A stretch of DNA of 64,000 bases from Gottfriedia acidiceleris (GTDB taxonomy: Bacteria > Bacillota > Bacilli > Bacillales > Bacillaceae_G): assembly GCF_023115465.1 (NCBI RefSeq), contig NZ_CP096034.1, forward strand, positions 2,604,001 to 2,668,000. The letters are read 5' to 3'. Made by a program: the position numbers and the translations under genes. Shown piece by piece: positions 8,667 through 16,993 of this stretch (position 1 is its first letter; every line of letters begins with the position of its first letter). Under the pieces are notes generated by a model. That model had not been told where the DNA came from, searched no databases, and was given only the letters and a program-made list of their open reading frames with translations.

Positions 8667-9305
8667 TTAGTTTTTCATTTCCTTTTTAAAGGCAATATAT
8701 GAGTATATAGTTGTGAACCCAACTAAAAATATAATCAGTGGAAATACAATTATTCCTTTGTTACTCACTGGTATAAAATAAAGCAACACGAAACATAAAC
8801 CAACGATCATAAATAATCTACCGCTAACTCGATGTGTTTTTTTCCAAACATTTTCATTACTTAATGTCCAAGGCGTACGGATGCCAATAAAATAATTCGA
8901 ACGAACATGAGGCATATAATTTCCAAGAAACATAAACAAAAGACCAATAAAAAGAAAACTCATTGAGCCGATCTGAACGTTATAACCTAATCCATAAAAT
9001 AAAACACTCATATTAAGTAAAAAGAAAATAAATAAAATCCCTGTTGCCATAAAGGACAAGCTTCTTTGGAATAACTTATAATTTTCTTTTCTTGGATCAA
9101 TCTTCGGAGTTACAATTGGCAATAAATAAACAAAAAGCATGATCGCATGGAGCTCGATAAACGTTTGCATTTTTGAATCGTAATTATTAACATGACCTGA
9201 AAAATCCCAGTGAACTGGTAGTTGACTTGGTAAATCATGAAAGTTAATAATCCATAATACAAGCGAACAAATAAATAGTAAAATTGCTATAATATGCTTC
9301 TTCAA
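8667..9305 (-). CDS. sdpI: SdpI family immunity/signal membrane protein
   Basis: 212 residues with about six membrane helices. It starts with the DUF1648 pattern (LPSQLPVHWDFSGHVN) and ends with the SdpI domain (NYFIGIRTPWTLSNENVWKKTH). In B. subtilis SdpI protects against the cannibalism toxin SDP and sequesters the repressor SdpR at the membrane. The start is a TTG with AGGTGA seven bases upstream. It lies 17 bp downstream of the sdpR-like gene, so the two form an operon. No sdpABC toxin genes are present nearby, so the protein is an orphan immunity or signalling module here. Confidence 0.85.
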   Translation of the reverse strand: MKKHIIAILLFICSLVLWIINFHDLPSQLPVHWDFSGHVNNYDSKMQTFIELHAIMLFVYLLPIVTPKIDPRKENYKLFQRSLSFMATGILFIFFLLNMSVLFYGLGYNVQIGSMSFLFIGLLFMFLGNYMPHVRSNYFIGIRTPWTLSNENVWKKTHRVSGRLFMIVGLCFVLLYFIPVSNKGIIVFPLIIFLVGFTTIYSYIAFKKEMKN

Positions 9306-9322
9306 AATATGTCACCTCTCAA

Positions 9323-9580
9323 TTATTTTTCTTTAAAACTATATGCCCAACTTATAATTTCTTGGAAAACAGTCAGATTTAGAGAGTAAATAATAAATTG
9401 GCCCTTCTTTTCATCTTGAATTAACTGGGCTGATTTCAATATTTTAAGATGCTGCGAAATACTAGGTTTTGACATATCGAATTGTTCTGAGATTTCTCCA
9501 GCAGTTAAATCCTTCTCTTTTAATAAAGCTAAAATTTTCCTTCGAGTTGGATCCGATAATGCTTTAAATAATTCGTTCAC
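9323..9580 (-). CDS. sdpR: ArsR-family autorepressor, SdpR-like
   Basis: 85-residue winged-helix repressor. The helix-turn-helix is LTAGEISEQFDMSKPSISQHLKIL, and the N-terminus LFKALSDPTRRKILALL is typical of ArsR/SmtB proteins. The metal-binding cysteines of ArsR sensors are absent, as in SdpR. The start is GTG, with GAGGTG upstream. The gene begins 17 bp downstream of a perfect 32-bp palindrome that is the obvious candidate operator, so autorepression of sdpRI is expected. Confidence 0.87.
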   Translation of the reverse strand: MNELFKALSDPTRRKILALLKEKDLTAGEISEQFDMSKPSISQHLKILKSAQLIQDEKKGQFIIYSLNLTVFQEIISWAYSFKEK

Positions 9581-9597
9581 ATTTCACACCTCTAAGA

Positions 9598-9629
9598 TTT
9601 AGTATTTAGTTAATTAACTAAATACTAAA
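9598..9629. promoter_or_regulatory. Perfect 32-bp palindromic operator upstream of sdpRI
   Basis: The half-site TTTAGTATTTAGTTAA is followed by its exact reverse complement with no spacer. The element lies between the sdpR start region and the divergent AlaX gene. No T run follows it on either strand, so it reads as a dimer-binding operator rather than a terminator. Binding of SdpR is inferred from position and symmetry. Confidence 0.75.
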
Positions 9630-9751
9630 ATCTATTTGTCTAATTGTCAATTATGCTAAAATTAGAAACAGAATATTTTAAGTTTTTATTTCGTTTCTAT
9701 CTAATTTAAATTAAAGTAAATTTTGAAAATTAAAAGATTAGAGGTATTATC

Positions 9752-10936
9752 ATGGCTAATAAACTATATTTTGAACACCCCTCATTAAAAAAATGGTTTA
9801 CTAAAATTACTGAAATTAAAGAAGTTGATTCTTTATTTCATATCAAACTTGAGGATTCATCATTTTATCCTGAGGGTGGCGGGCAACCATCTGACTTCGG
9901 TACAATTAATGGAATCGAAATTGTTGATTTAATAGAAGATGATGAAGAAGTGATCCATGTCTTAAATGCAAAACCGGATACAACGGAAGCAACATGTGAA
10001 ATAAATTGGGATCGAAGAATTGATCATATGCAGCATCATAGTGGCCAACATTTACTGTCAGCAACAATTATTGATCTATTCGATATTCCTACTGTAAGTT
10101 TTCATCTAGGAAAAGAGACAGTCACGATTGACTTAGATACACCTTCTCTTTCTGCTGAACAATTAAATCAAATTGAAAGAGCAGTTTATGAAAAGATTCT
10201 TGCAAATATTGAAATTAAAACATACTTCGTAAATAAAGAAGAATTAAATGCACTTCAACTCCGAAAATTACCAAAAGTTGAAGACAACATACGAATTGTT
10301 GAGATATTACATACAGATTTATCTGCTTGTTGTGGTACTCATGTAAAACATACGGGTGAAATTGGATTAATTAAACTAATTAAAACTGAAAAAGTAAGAC
10401 AAACTACTCGACTCCATTTTAAATGTGGCTATAGAGCACTAGAAGAAGTTCAAAAAACTAGTAAAACATTATCAAAAATTAATCAATTATTTAATACACA
10501 TACTGATCAAATTAAAGATAAAGTTGAAACGACGATTAATGAATTAAAAGAAGCACAAAAAGAAATTGATAGAATGAAAGAAACGATTTTTAACTCAATC
10601 TCTAACGAGTTACTATTAACTGCAATGAATGATATCATTATCAAAACATTTGAGGAAGAATCAGTAAAAGACTTACAGTTACTCGCAAAGGTAATCCAAT
10701 CTAAAAAACCTTCATTACTTGTTTTTTCAAGTGTAAAAGAGCAAAAATTATTGCTAATTAATCAGCTCAAAAATGATGTGCACTGTGGAGAACTTATAAA
10801 AATTTTGATAAAACAGGTTGAAGGAAAAGGAGGCGGCGGTTCAGGGCAAGCACAAGCTACTTTTGAGACTTCAATCCAATTAAATGAAGCTGAAAATATT
10901 TTAAAACGTATTCTTCTTAGTCAGGTAAATGTGTAA
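9752..10936 (+). CDS. Alanyl-tRNA editing protein, AlaX-L type with DHHA1 domain
   Basis: Trans-editing hydrolase that removes serine or glycine mischarged on tRNA-Ala. It resembles the editing and C-terminal parts of AlaRS without the synthetase domain. Visible are PEGGGQPSD (~40-48), the zinc/catalytic motif HHSGQH (95-100), the second motif CCGTHVKHTGEIG (from ~193), a coiled-coil (~230-290), and a C-terminal DHHA1 domain ending in GKGGGGSGQAQAT. Length 394 fits the long AlaX class. It is divergent from sdpR and appears monocistronic. Confidence 0.88.
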   Translation: MANKLYFEHPSLKKWFTKITEIKEVDSLFHIKLEDSSFYPEGGGQPSDFGTINGIEIVDLIEDDEEVIHVLNAKPDTTEATCEINWDRRIDHMQHHSGQHLLSATIIDLFDIPTVSFHLGKETVTIDLDTPSLSAEQLNQIERAVYEKILANIEIKTYFVNKEELNALQLRKLPKVEDNIRIVEILHTDLSACCGTHVKHTGEIGLIKLIKTEKVRQTTRLHFKCGYRALEEVQKTSKTLSKINQLFNTHTDQIKDKVETTINELKEAQKEIDRMKETIFNSISNELLLTAMNDIIIKTFEEESVKDLQLLAKVIQSKKPSLLVFSSVKEQKLLLINQLKNDVHCGELIKILIKQVEGKGGGGSGQAQATFETSIQLNEAENILKRILLSQVNV

Positions 10937-11054
10937 TGCTTCAAAAATATAATTTTGAACTTAGTCTTTACACTTTATGTAGAAGAATTATTATTACTTA
11001 GGTTTTAATGTCTTGATTGATTGTAAACAGATTTCGTAATTTAAAGAAATGTAA

Positions 11055-11088
11055 AAAAAGATTCACAGAAAATACTGTGAATCTTTTT
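11055..11088. terminator. Bidirectional terminator
   Basis: A perfect 14-bp stem AAAAAGATTCACAG / CTGTGAATCTTTTT has a six-base loop. It lies between the convergent AlaX gene and the Ig-repeat protein gene. Confidence 0.85.
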
Positions 11089-11091
11089 TAC

Positions 11092-13692
11092 TTAGTATAC
11101 GGTTACAATTGTGCTTCCACTTTTATTTTTTGCTGAATCGACCGCATAAACGGAAAGTTTAGTGCCTTTTCGTTGTTTTACAATTGTGATTCGAAACGCT
11201 CCTTTTGAATCCACTTTCCCTTTTCCTAAATATTTTGAGCCTGCGTAAACATACACAGTTGCATATTTTTCTGCTTTCCCAGTTAGGATTGTTGTATTTG
11301 ATGTTACTTTATTTACAACCGGTTTTGAAGGAGCAATTTTATCAAGTACAGTTACTTTTGTTGGATTGCTTGTGCCCCCATTTAAAGTAGCTGTAACTAC
11401 AACAATTGTACCTGCTTGTTGTTTTGGAATTGTTATACTAAATTGGCCAGTTTGCAATGCTTTTCCTTGTCCAATCACTTTTGAACCAACTTTTGCTGTA
11501 ATCGACGCATTTGGGGTTGTTTTCCCAGTAATACGAGTATGGCTATTCCAAATTGAGCTTACAGATGGTGCTGGAGGTCTGATATTTGAAACGATCAAAG
11601 ATTTCGTAGTACGATTTCCAGCCACGTCTTCAGCGATGAATTTATAAGTTCCATTTTTACTAACAGGGAAAATTGCGTTAGTCCCATTCACTTCACTACC
11701 ATTTGGTAAGATAATTTTTGCAATTCCAGATGCATCACTTGCATTTGCAACAAGTAAAACATTTGATAGCGTTACTTCGGTTGTACTTGGAATCACATCC
11801 ATTTTAGGTACAATGGTATCAATATTGTTCACAACGACTTCTTTATTCGTCGTATTTCCAAATATGTCCTTTACGTAAAAGTAGTATGATCCGTTTTTTG
11901 ATACATCATATGTTGCGTTACTACCTGAAACAACTACATTGTTAGGTAATTGAATCGATTGAACACCAATATTATCAGTCGCAGACACTTGAATACTAAC
12001 TGGTTTATTTGTAAGGCGTTCAGTACTTTTTGTGATCGTCACTGTCGGGCTCTCATTATCAGTTACCGTCTGATAAAAATCAGTCAGTTTTTCGTACGCC
12101 ATCGTTGAACCTGCACTTCTTGCTTCCACTTTAAAATGGAATGTTCCTTTTGCTTTTGGATTCCATGTAAAACTAGATGAAGAACTATATTCTTGTAAAA
12201 CTTTCCATGTGCCATTTTCATTCACAGAAAATTTGTACTCTACATTTTGCCCACCAGTAGAAGTTGCATTAAATCTATACTCTTTTGGTGCAAGATTTGA
12301 ATCAGTTGCAACAGATAGATTCGTAATTGGCGGTATTTTCGTTTTAAATGAATACGTCAAATCGGATGTTAATGCTTCATTTAAATAGCCTGTCATCGCT
12401 TCTTTTTTAATGCTTAATGTGTAATTTGTACTTGGATCGAGGTTTTCTGCTTGAATAATAAGTGTCCCATGATCCGTTTCAACATCAATTGGTACGTTTC
12501 CATTTGATCCAGCTAGCGTGATGCCATTTAAATCTCGAATAGTCAAATTCTGTGGAAATTGTAATGCGAAAATCGTATTGATTGGCACATTCAGCATTCC
12601 ATCTGTCAGTTTTGGCAGATTTTCGTCTGTCCAATGATCCAAATCAAATACAGCACTATCAACCACCGAGAAAGGCGCTGGTTTTACATCATTTATAAAC
12701 TCACAATAATACTTGTTGTTCTGATCAGAATAAACAACGAACAATCCATTCTTATATAATAATTTTTCTGGTAAAACATTTTCTTTTAATGAGTACAAAA
12801 ACTCATCTGTATTGTATGTAAACACATCAATACCACCGTTTGAATTAGCAGCGAATGTTAGATTGTCTGCAAGACTAAATGCAAAATCATAGTAATCCCC
12901 ACCCATTCCAAGTGAATACGTCATATCACCTGCACGAAGTGGTGCAAGGTCAAACACTGCCCCACTATGATTATATAAATGTAATCCGTCGGGTGTAATG
13001 TTCGCTTCTGTTTCTAAATTATAATCCCCATGATACGGGGAGTCATAATGGTTGATGATTTTTCCATGATCAACTTCAAACGCATCGATATCCATTGGTG
13101 AGATGTCTTCAGAATCAACAGTATAAATTTTTGAATTTTCTTTGTTATAAAAAATTGTCGCACCAGCATAAATAGTGGTATAAAGCGTTTGTGGTACTTC
13201 GGTAAAATCAGCTAGATTAATTACTTTTAGTGCAACCCACTGGCCTGAACCTGGTGTAATATACAGATACCCATCTTTGTCGATTGCGATATCCATTGGA
13301 TCAATTGTAATATTCGCTACTCGAACTAAGCTAAAATCGCTTCGATTGATAATCGCAATTCCACCATTTCCAGAGCTATATCGATCGTGTGAAACTTTTT
13401 GTTGCGTTGCATAGACATAATCTCCGTATACTTCAATATGTTCCGATGGGTACGGTAACACAATTGTTTTCACTTGACCGGTTTCATAATTGACAGCTGT
13501 CACATTTTTACTACCTAGTTTTGTTAAATATACAACAGGAAGCTCTGGGTCCATTGCTGCATCAGCCGGTGAAAAACCGAGTGAGATTGGTGTACTTTGT
13601 GCATTTACTTTTGTTGTTTCAAACAGCCTGCTAGGAATAAAACTTCCGACTACAAGACTGATGACTAGTAAAATGGTTGTCCATTTTCTCAA
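11092..13692 (-). CDS. Large secreted protein: N-terminal beta-propeller-like region plus Ig-like repeats
   Basis: The signal peptide is a basic start followed by TTILLVISLVVGSFI, ending near VNAQS. Residues ~40-330 look like a YncE/WD-type beta-propeller (PVVYLTKLGSKNVTAVN, YLYITPGSGQWVALKVINL). Then come a Big-like domain and, from ~550 on, several Ig-like repeats. Two of them share the pattern NGSYYFYVKDIFGNTT / NGTYKFIAEDVAGNRT. The C-terminus has Big_6-like modules (ITGKTTPNASITAKVGSKVIG). No LPXTG motif or S-layer domain was seen, so it is probably exported. A longer frame opens at 13707, but GGAGGG lies within it, seven bases before a TTG at 13692. Function unknown; adhesion or surface binding is plausible. 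Confidence 0.78.
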   Translation of the reverse strand: MRKWTTILLVISLVVGSFIPSRLFETTKVNAQSTPISLGFSPADAAMDPELPVVYLTKLGSKNVTAVNYETGQVKTIVLPYPSEHIEVYGDYVYATQQKVSHDRYSSGNGGIAIINRSDFSLVRVANITIDPMDIAIDKDGYLYITPGSGQWVALKVINLADFTEVPQTLYTTIYAGATIFYNKENSKIYTVDSEDISPMDIDAFEVDHGKIINHYDSPYHGDYNLETEANITPDGLHLYNHSGAVFDLAPLRAGDMTYSLGMGGDYYDFAFSLADNLTFAANSNGGIDVFTYNTDEFLYSLKENVLPEKLLYKNGLFVVYSDQNNKYYCEFINDVKPAPFSVVDSAVFDLDHWTDENLPKLTDGMLNVPINTIFALQFPQNLTIRDLNGITLAGSNGNVPIDVETDHGTLIIQAENLDPSTNYTLSIKKEAMTGYLNEALTSDLTYSFKTKIPPITNLSVATDSNLAPKEYRFNATSTGGQNVEYKFSVNENGTWKVLQEYSSSSSFTWNPKAKGTFHFKVEARSAGSTMAYEKLTDFYQTVTDNESPTVTITKSTERLTNKPVSIQVSATDNIGVQSIQLPNNVVVSGSNATYDVSKNGSYYFYVKDIFGNTTNKEVVVNNIDTIVPKMDVIPSTTEVTLSNVLLVANASDASGIAKIILPNGSEVNGTNAIFPVSKNGTYKFIAEDVAGNRTTKSLIVSNIRPPAPSVSSIWNSHTRITGKTTPNASITAKVGSKVIGQGKALQTGQFSITIPKQQAGTIVVVTATLNGGTSNPTKVTVLDKIAPSKPVVNKVTSNTTILTGKAEKYATVYVYAGSKYLGKGKVDSKGAFRITIVKQRKGTKLSVYAVDSAKNKSGSTIVTVY

Positions 13693-14015
13693 GTCTTTTC
13701 CCTCCAATTCTACTACAAATCAAATACTATATTATCACACATAGCGTATAATTGTTGAAAAATTTCAGAAAATTACTTCTTGTAATGAAAAAAAGCTATT
13801 TAGCTATCAAACAATAAGTTCTATATTCTATGTTTCTATATTTTTATATAAACTTTTTACAACTCTGTCATAACTGTCAAAAACCTTTTATACTACTATG
13901 ATACTCCGCTTCATGTATCTAGCCTTTTTATTACTTTGGTCCCTCATAACAAAGAATGGATAAAATTAACGATTAAAAAAGCCAATTCTTTAGCAACTAC
14001 CCTGTAATTTAGATC
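13693..14015. other. Gene-free stretch upstream of the Ig-repeat protein
   Basis: AT-rich DNA with no supported reading frame. It should contain the promoter of the Ig-repeat gene, but no convincing -35/-10 pair stands out. Confidence 0.4.
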
Positions 14016-14038
14016 AAAAAAAGACCACCGAAGCAGTC
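14016..14038 (-). terminator. UUCG-loop terminator
   Basis: On the minus strand GACTGC-TTCG-GTGGTC is followed by seven T. The stem has two G-T wobbles and a stabilised C(UUCG)G loop. It is the first terminator downstream of the broken GNAT gene. The ~170 bp between them hold no recognisable feature. Confidence 0.7.
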
Positions 14039-14210
14039 GATTCATGCTAAACAAGAATATGCGTTGTTAAATACTTTTTCCTAAAGATGGATAGGACTAA
14101 CCCAATATTCCAAACGATTATATACCACCCATTAGTGAAAGAAGGAAAAGAACAAAGACAGACTGCTCAAGTCCACAGTTATTCTTTTCTTGTTATGTAT
14201 TCACTTCTAT

Positions 14211-14705
14211 CTATTCAACCAAATACTTATAGAATTTTTTATCGACCTTGATGACTGGAAATTTTTCAGGTAAATCGGTAACTTCTACACTTGTAAAACC
14301 ATTTTTTTCATAAAATCGATGTGCTGCTAAAAATTGAGGAGTTGTTCCAAGATAAATTGCTTTTATTGACATTTCTTTCGCTCATTTAATAGCATTATTT
14401 AATAAAAGACTTGCAGTTTTATATTTTGTACCTCTGTATTCCTTGTCTACAAACATTTTTCTTAACGCAACTTTTTGATTCCCTATATCTAAAAGACTGA
14501 TTGTACCAACTACTTTATCGCCATATATAGCCACCCAAAAGTTCCCTTTTCCATTCTGATAAAATTCTTCTATAGTAAACAAATCAGGCTGGTCATCCTT
14601 GGTGATCTTAATATTGTATTCTTTTTGCTGAATATCAAGAATCAAATCTACTACTTGAGCTTGATAATCATTAGAGTATTCTTTCACAATAGGACTGCTG
14701 TTCAT
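14211..14705 (-). pseudogene. GNAT N-acetyltransferase interrupted by an in-frame TGA
   Basis: The frame runs 107 codons (MNSSPIVKEYSNDYQ ... LLLNNAIK) to a TGA at 14384-14382. It then continues in the same frame for 56 more codons (AKEMSIKAIYLGTTPQFLAAH ... FYEKNGFTSVEV ... KFYKYLVE) to a normal stop. The missing residue is where GNAT relatives carry Trp, so one G-to-A change (TGG to TGA) explains it. The N-terminal part has the acetyl-CoA region (RKMFVDKEYRG); the C-terminal GNAT strand lies after the stop. It is probably a recent pseudogene, or a sequencing error. Confidence 0.8.
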
Positions 14706-14848
14706 AAATATACACCGCCTTTAAAAGATTAACACTTTACTGTTTTCAATATAGCCACTTCTCTTTCATATCACTGATATCACTTTATTCAATATCGAGA
14801 TCAAGATGTCCTTTTTCCTATTTAACTAAAAGTGTTAAATTGAACAAT

Positions 14849-14881
14849 AAAAAATGACCGACGAATCGTCGATCATTTTTT
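14849..14881 (-). terminator. Terminator of the ABM-fold gene
   Basis: The stem AAAAATGA-C-GACGA / TCGTC-G-TCATTTTT has T runs on both strands. It lies just downstream of the ABM-domain gene. Confidence 0.75.
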
Positions 14882-14941
14882 CAGATTCACCTCAGTGAAA
14901 GAAAGTTTATCTCGTACTTCCAAGTAGTTGAATATGGCTTA

Positions 14942-15235
14942 CTAAAGTTTAACCTTTTTAAAATGTTCAACAGTCGGAAATGGGTCATAAAAATGATGTA
15001 ATTGCTTTTTCCATTCTTGATACTCGGTAGATTGTCTAAATCCAACTGTATGGTCTTCTAATGTTTCCCATTGAACCAGTAGTAAATATTTCCCCTTTAC
15101 TTCCAGACAATGCTGTAATTCGTGAGATAAGTAACCTTTCATTGAAGAAATTATTTCTGATGCCCCACGAAATGCTTCTTCATATTCCGCTTCCATACCA
15201 TCCTTAACTTGTAGCATAACGGCTTCCAATATCAT
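14942..15235 (-). CDS. Antibiotic biosynthesis monooxygenase (ABM) domain protein
   Basis: 97 residues of ferredoxin-like ABM fold (MILEAVMLQVKDGMEAEYEEAF ... GYLSHELQHC ... YLLLVQWETLEDHTVGFR). Such small dimeric proteins include quinone monooxygenases and heme-degrading enzymes. The Asn/Trp/His set of IsdG-type heme oxygenases is not evident. A longer frame from 15253 encodes MKRGFY before it, but AGAGGA inside that extension serves the ATG at 15235. It sits between two broken GNAT genes. Substrate unknown. Confidence 0.8.
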   Translation of the reverse strand: MILEAVMLQVKDGMEAEYEEAFRGASEIISSMKGYLSHELQHCLEVKGKYLLLVQWETLEDHTVGFRQSTEYQEWKKQLHHFYDPFPTVEHFKKVKL

Positions 15236-15347
15236 ATAAAATCCTCTTTTCATAAGTTAATCAATATTACTTTCTTTTAAAGCCCTTTTATAAATCTTTA
15301 CTTCCGTGTTGTTCAACTATCTCATGCAGTAGTTATATAAGAACTCA

Positions 15348-15847
15348 TTATAATAATTTAGACATGTAGTATTCATCAAAACTATTACCTTCTATTATTA
15401 ATGAGTTTCTTTTTGTTCCTTCAATTTCTTACCCCATCTTTTTATATAAACATACTCTTGCTTCATTTTGTTTTACAACAGTCAGTTCTAATCTTGAAAT
15501 CCTATGTTTAATTGCCCATTCTTCTATGTTTTGAAATAATTTAGTACCAATACCTTTACCTGTATAATCCTCTAAGATTCCAATTGCAAGAAGACCGAAT
15601 GTTTTTTTCTTATCACACTACTCCCAATCGCAAACGCATAACCGACTAATATTCCAGAAGAATCTTCCGCAACAAATATGGTTGAATTCGGTGATTTCTC
15701 AATAACTTCTAACTGTTTACGTTGTTTCTCGACCGTAATATTTCTTTCTCCAGCCCCATAAAGCATGAAATCAGCCCGTTTTTCAACTTCTTTAATTAGT
15801 TGGACAAAATTTTCTGCATCGTCTAGTTTGATTTCTCTAATGTTCAT
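15348..15847 (-). pseudogene. GNAT N-acetyltransferase with a frameshift and a nonsense codon
   Basis: The first ~86 codons (MNIREIKLDDAENFVQ ... GYAFAIGSSVIRKKHSVF) are intact. A one-base loss near 15593 then shifts the frame. The rest continues as LAIGILEDYTGKGIGTKLF ... KHRISRLELTV ... ARVCLYKKMG, then TAA, then EIEGTKRNSL ... DEYYMSKLL and a final stop. The order of the GNAT core and the EYYMSKLL ending are clear. The gene is disabled by at least two lesions, so sequencing error alone is unlikely. Confidence 0.85.
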
Positions 15848-16042
15848 TTAATTCTCGCCTTAATGATTAATAATCAATAATTATATTCTATAAAGAAAAT
15901 CGTATTCCCTTTCTTATGTAACAAAACAGCCATTTACTTCAAAAAAACGAACTGCAAGCTAAAATTGAGCCCTTTTTGGTAATTAAAACTATGAAAGGTA
16001 CGTTATTCCAGTTTATTAACCTCTGGAATTTCTGCGGATCTG

Positions 16043-16076
16043 AAAAAGGCGTTCAAATAAATGAACACCCTTTTTT
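16043..16076 (-). terminator. Terminator downstream of the nuclease gene
   Basis: The stem AAAAGG-GTTCA / TGAAC-CC-TTTT lies downstream of the NucB-like gene and the excalibur fragment, with a T-rich tail on both strands. Confidence 0.6.
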
Positions 16077-16093
16077 GCTAAAAAACTACTTTT

Positions 16094-16186
16094 TCAATTT
16101 GGCAAACTGTCACAAGACAATTCGTCATTGTCACGGTCTATATCGTTAGGGTCGCTAGGGTCAGCATCGTAAATTGTTTGAAATGT
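16094..16186 (-). pseudogene. Orphan excalibur calcium-binding domain fragment
   Basis: Thirty codons read TFQTIYDADPSDPNDIDRDN followed by DELSCDSLPN and a TGA. The D-x-D-x-D-rich string ending in a Cys is the hallmark of the excalibur domain, which usually ends secreted nucleases. It has no start and lies 20 bp beyond the stop of the NucB-like gene, in a different frame. It looks like the severed tail of a nuclease gene: either this one, which was longer, or a deleted neighbour. Confidence 0.6.
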
Positions 16187-16205
16187 TTACTACAATTTAT
16201 ATAAA

Positions 16206-16661
16206 TTACTTAATCACAAATTTTACCTTTGTACCATTCTTATACGGACGTAACGTATTCCCTACTGATGCCCCACTACCACGGTTATCGCTCGAATGTA
16301 TCAATCTCACATCTGCACCTTTTCCACCTTCATCACACATCGCAAATGGAAACTCGTCTCGGTCATATCCTTTTTTCGTTTTGATACCTTTTAATGATTG
16401 GCTACGGTTATACTCAGCTTCGCCCCTTTTAATCGTACAGAAATTCGACTCACCTTTTCTTAACGCATCTTTCCAATGTTTTGCCGATTCCGGATATTTC
16501 GCATCCGGGAAATTGTAAGTTTTAACGTTTTTCCCACCAACATATATATACATGACTAAATCATTTTTCTGAGTCGTTGCATCTGATCCATTCGCTACTC
16601 CAAAAAATCCACTCGTTAAAATACCAACTGTTAACGCAACTTTTACAAACCTATTTTTCAC
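16206..16661 (-). CDS. Secreted deoxyribonuclease, NucA/NucB family
   Basis: 151 residues with a signal peptide (KNRFVKVALTVGILTSGFFG) followed by the NucA/NucB domain. Family-defining strings are KGYDRDEFPFAMCDEGG, with the catalytic Asp/Glu, and ADVRLIHSSDNRGSGASVGN. NucB is the sporulation-specific extracellular DNase of Bacillus; NucA is the competence nuclease. The long frame starts at 16727, but GGAGG inside it lies seven bases before a GTG at 16661, which gives a proper signal peptide. An orphan excalibur fragment follows directly. Confidence 0.88.
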   Translation of the reverse strand: MKNRFVKVALTVGILTSGFFGVANGSDATTQKNDLVMYIYVGGKNVKTYNFPDAKYPESAKHWKDALRKGESNFCTIKRGEAEYNRSQSLKGIKTKKGYDRDEFPFAMCDEGGKGADVRLIHSSDNRGSGASVGNTLRPYKNGTKVKFVIK

Positions 16662-16993
16662 TTCCAGTTCCTCCATGCCTTGTCTAGTTGTTGGATTGCT
16701 GTATTGCTGTATTACTATCTTTATCATAAATGAAAATATACCTTTGTCACTTGGTAATTAAAGGAACGAAAAAACACGCATTTAGAAGGGTAACCTTTTT
16801 AACATAGAATTGAAGATAATACTTATGCAACGATCCTGCCAGTTAGTTAAACAAGCACCTCAACAACACAATTAATCAAAACCTATATTCTACTTTTTCT
16901 ATTTTTATATGGATTTTACATAGTCTTTTTTTACTATTGATGAGATAATAGATTTTGTCGAATTATATTAAGGGTAAGTGGGGAGAAATTTTT

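Noticed and set aside
13745-14210. Possible transposase remnant in the gap before the first broken GNAT gene
   Set aside because: No frame gives recognisable transposase motifs. Only the UUCG-loop terminator is supported.
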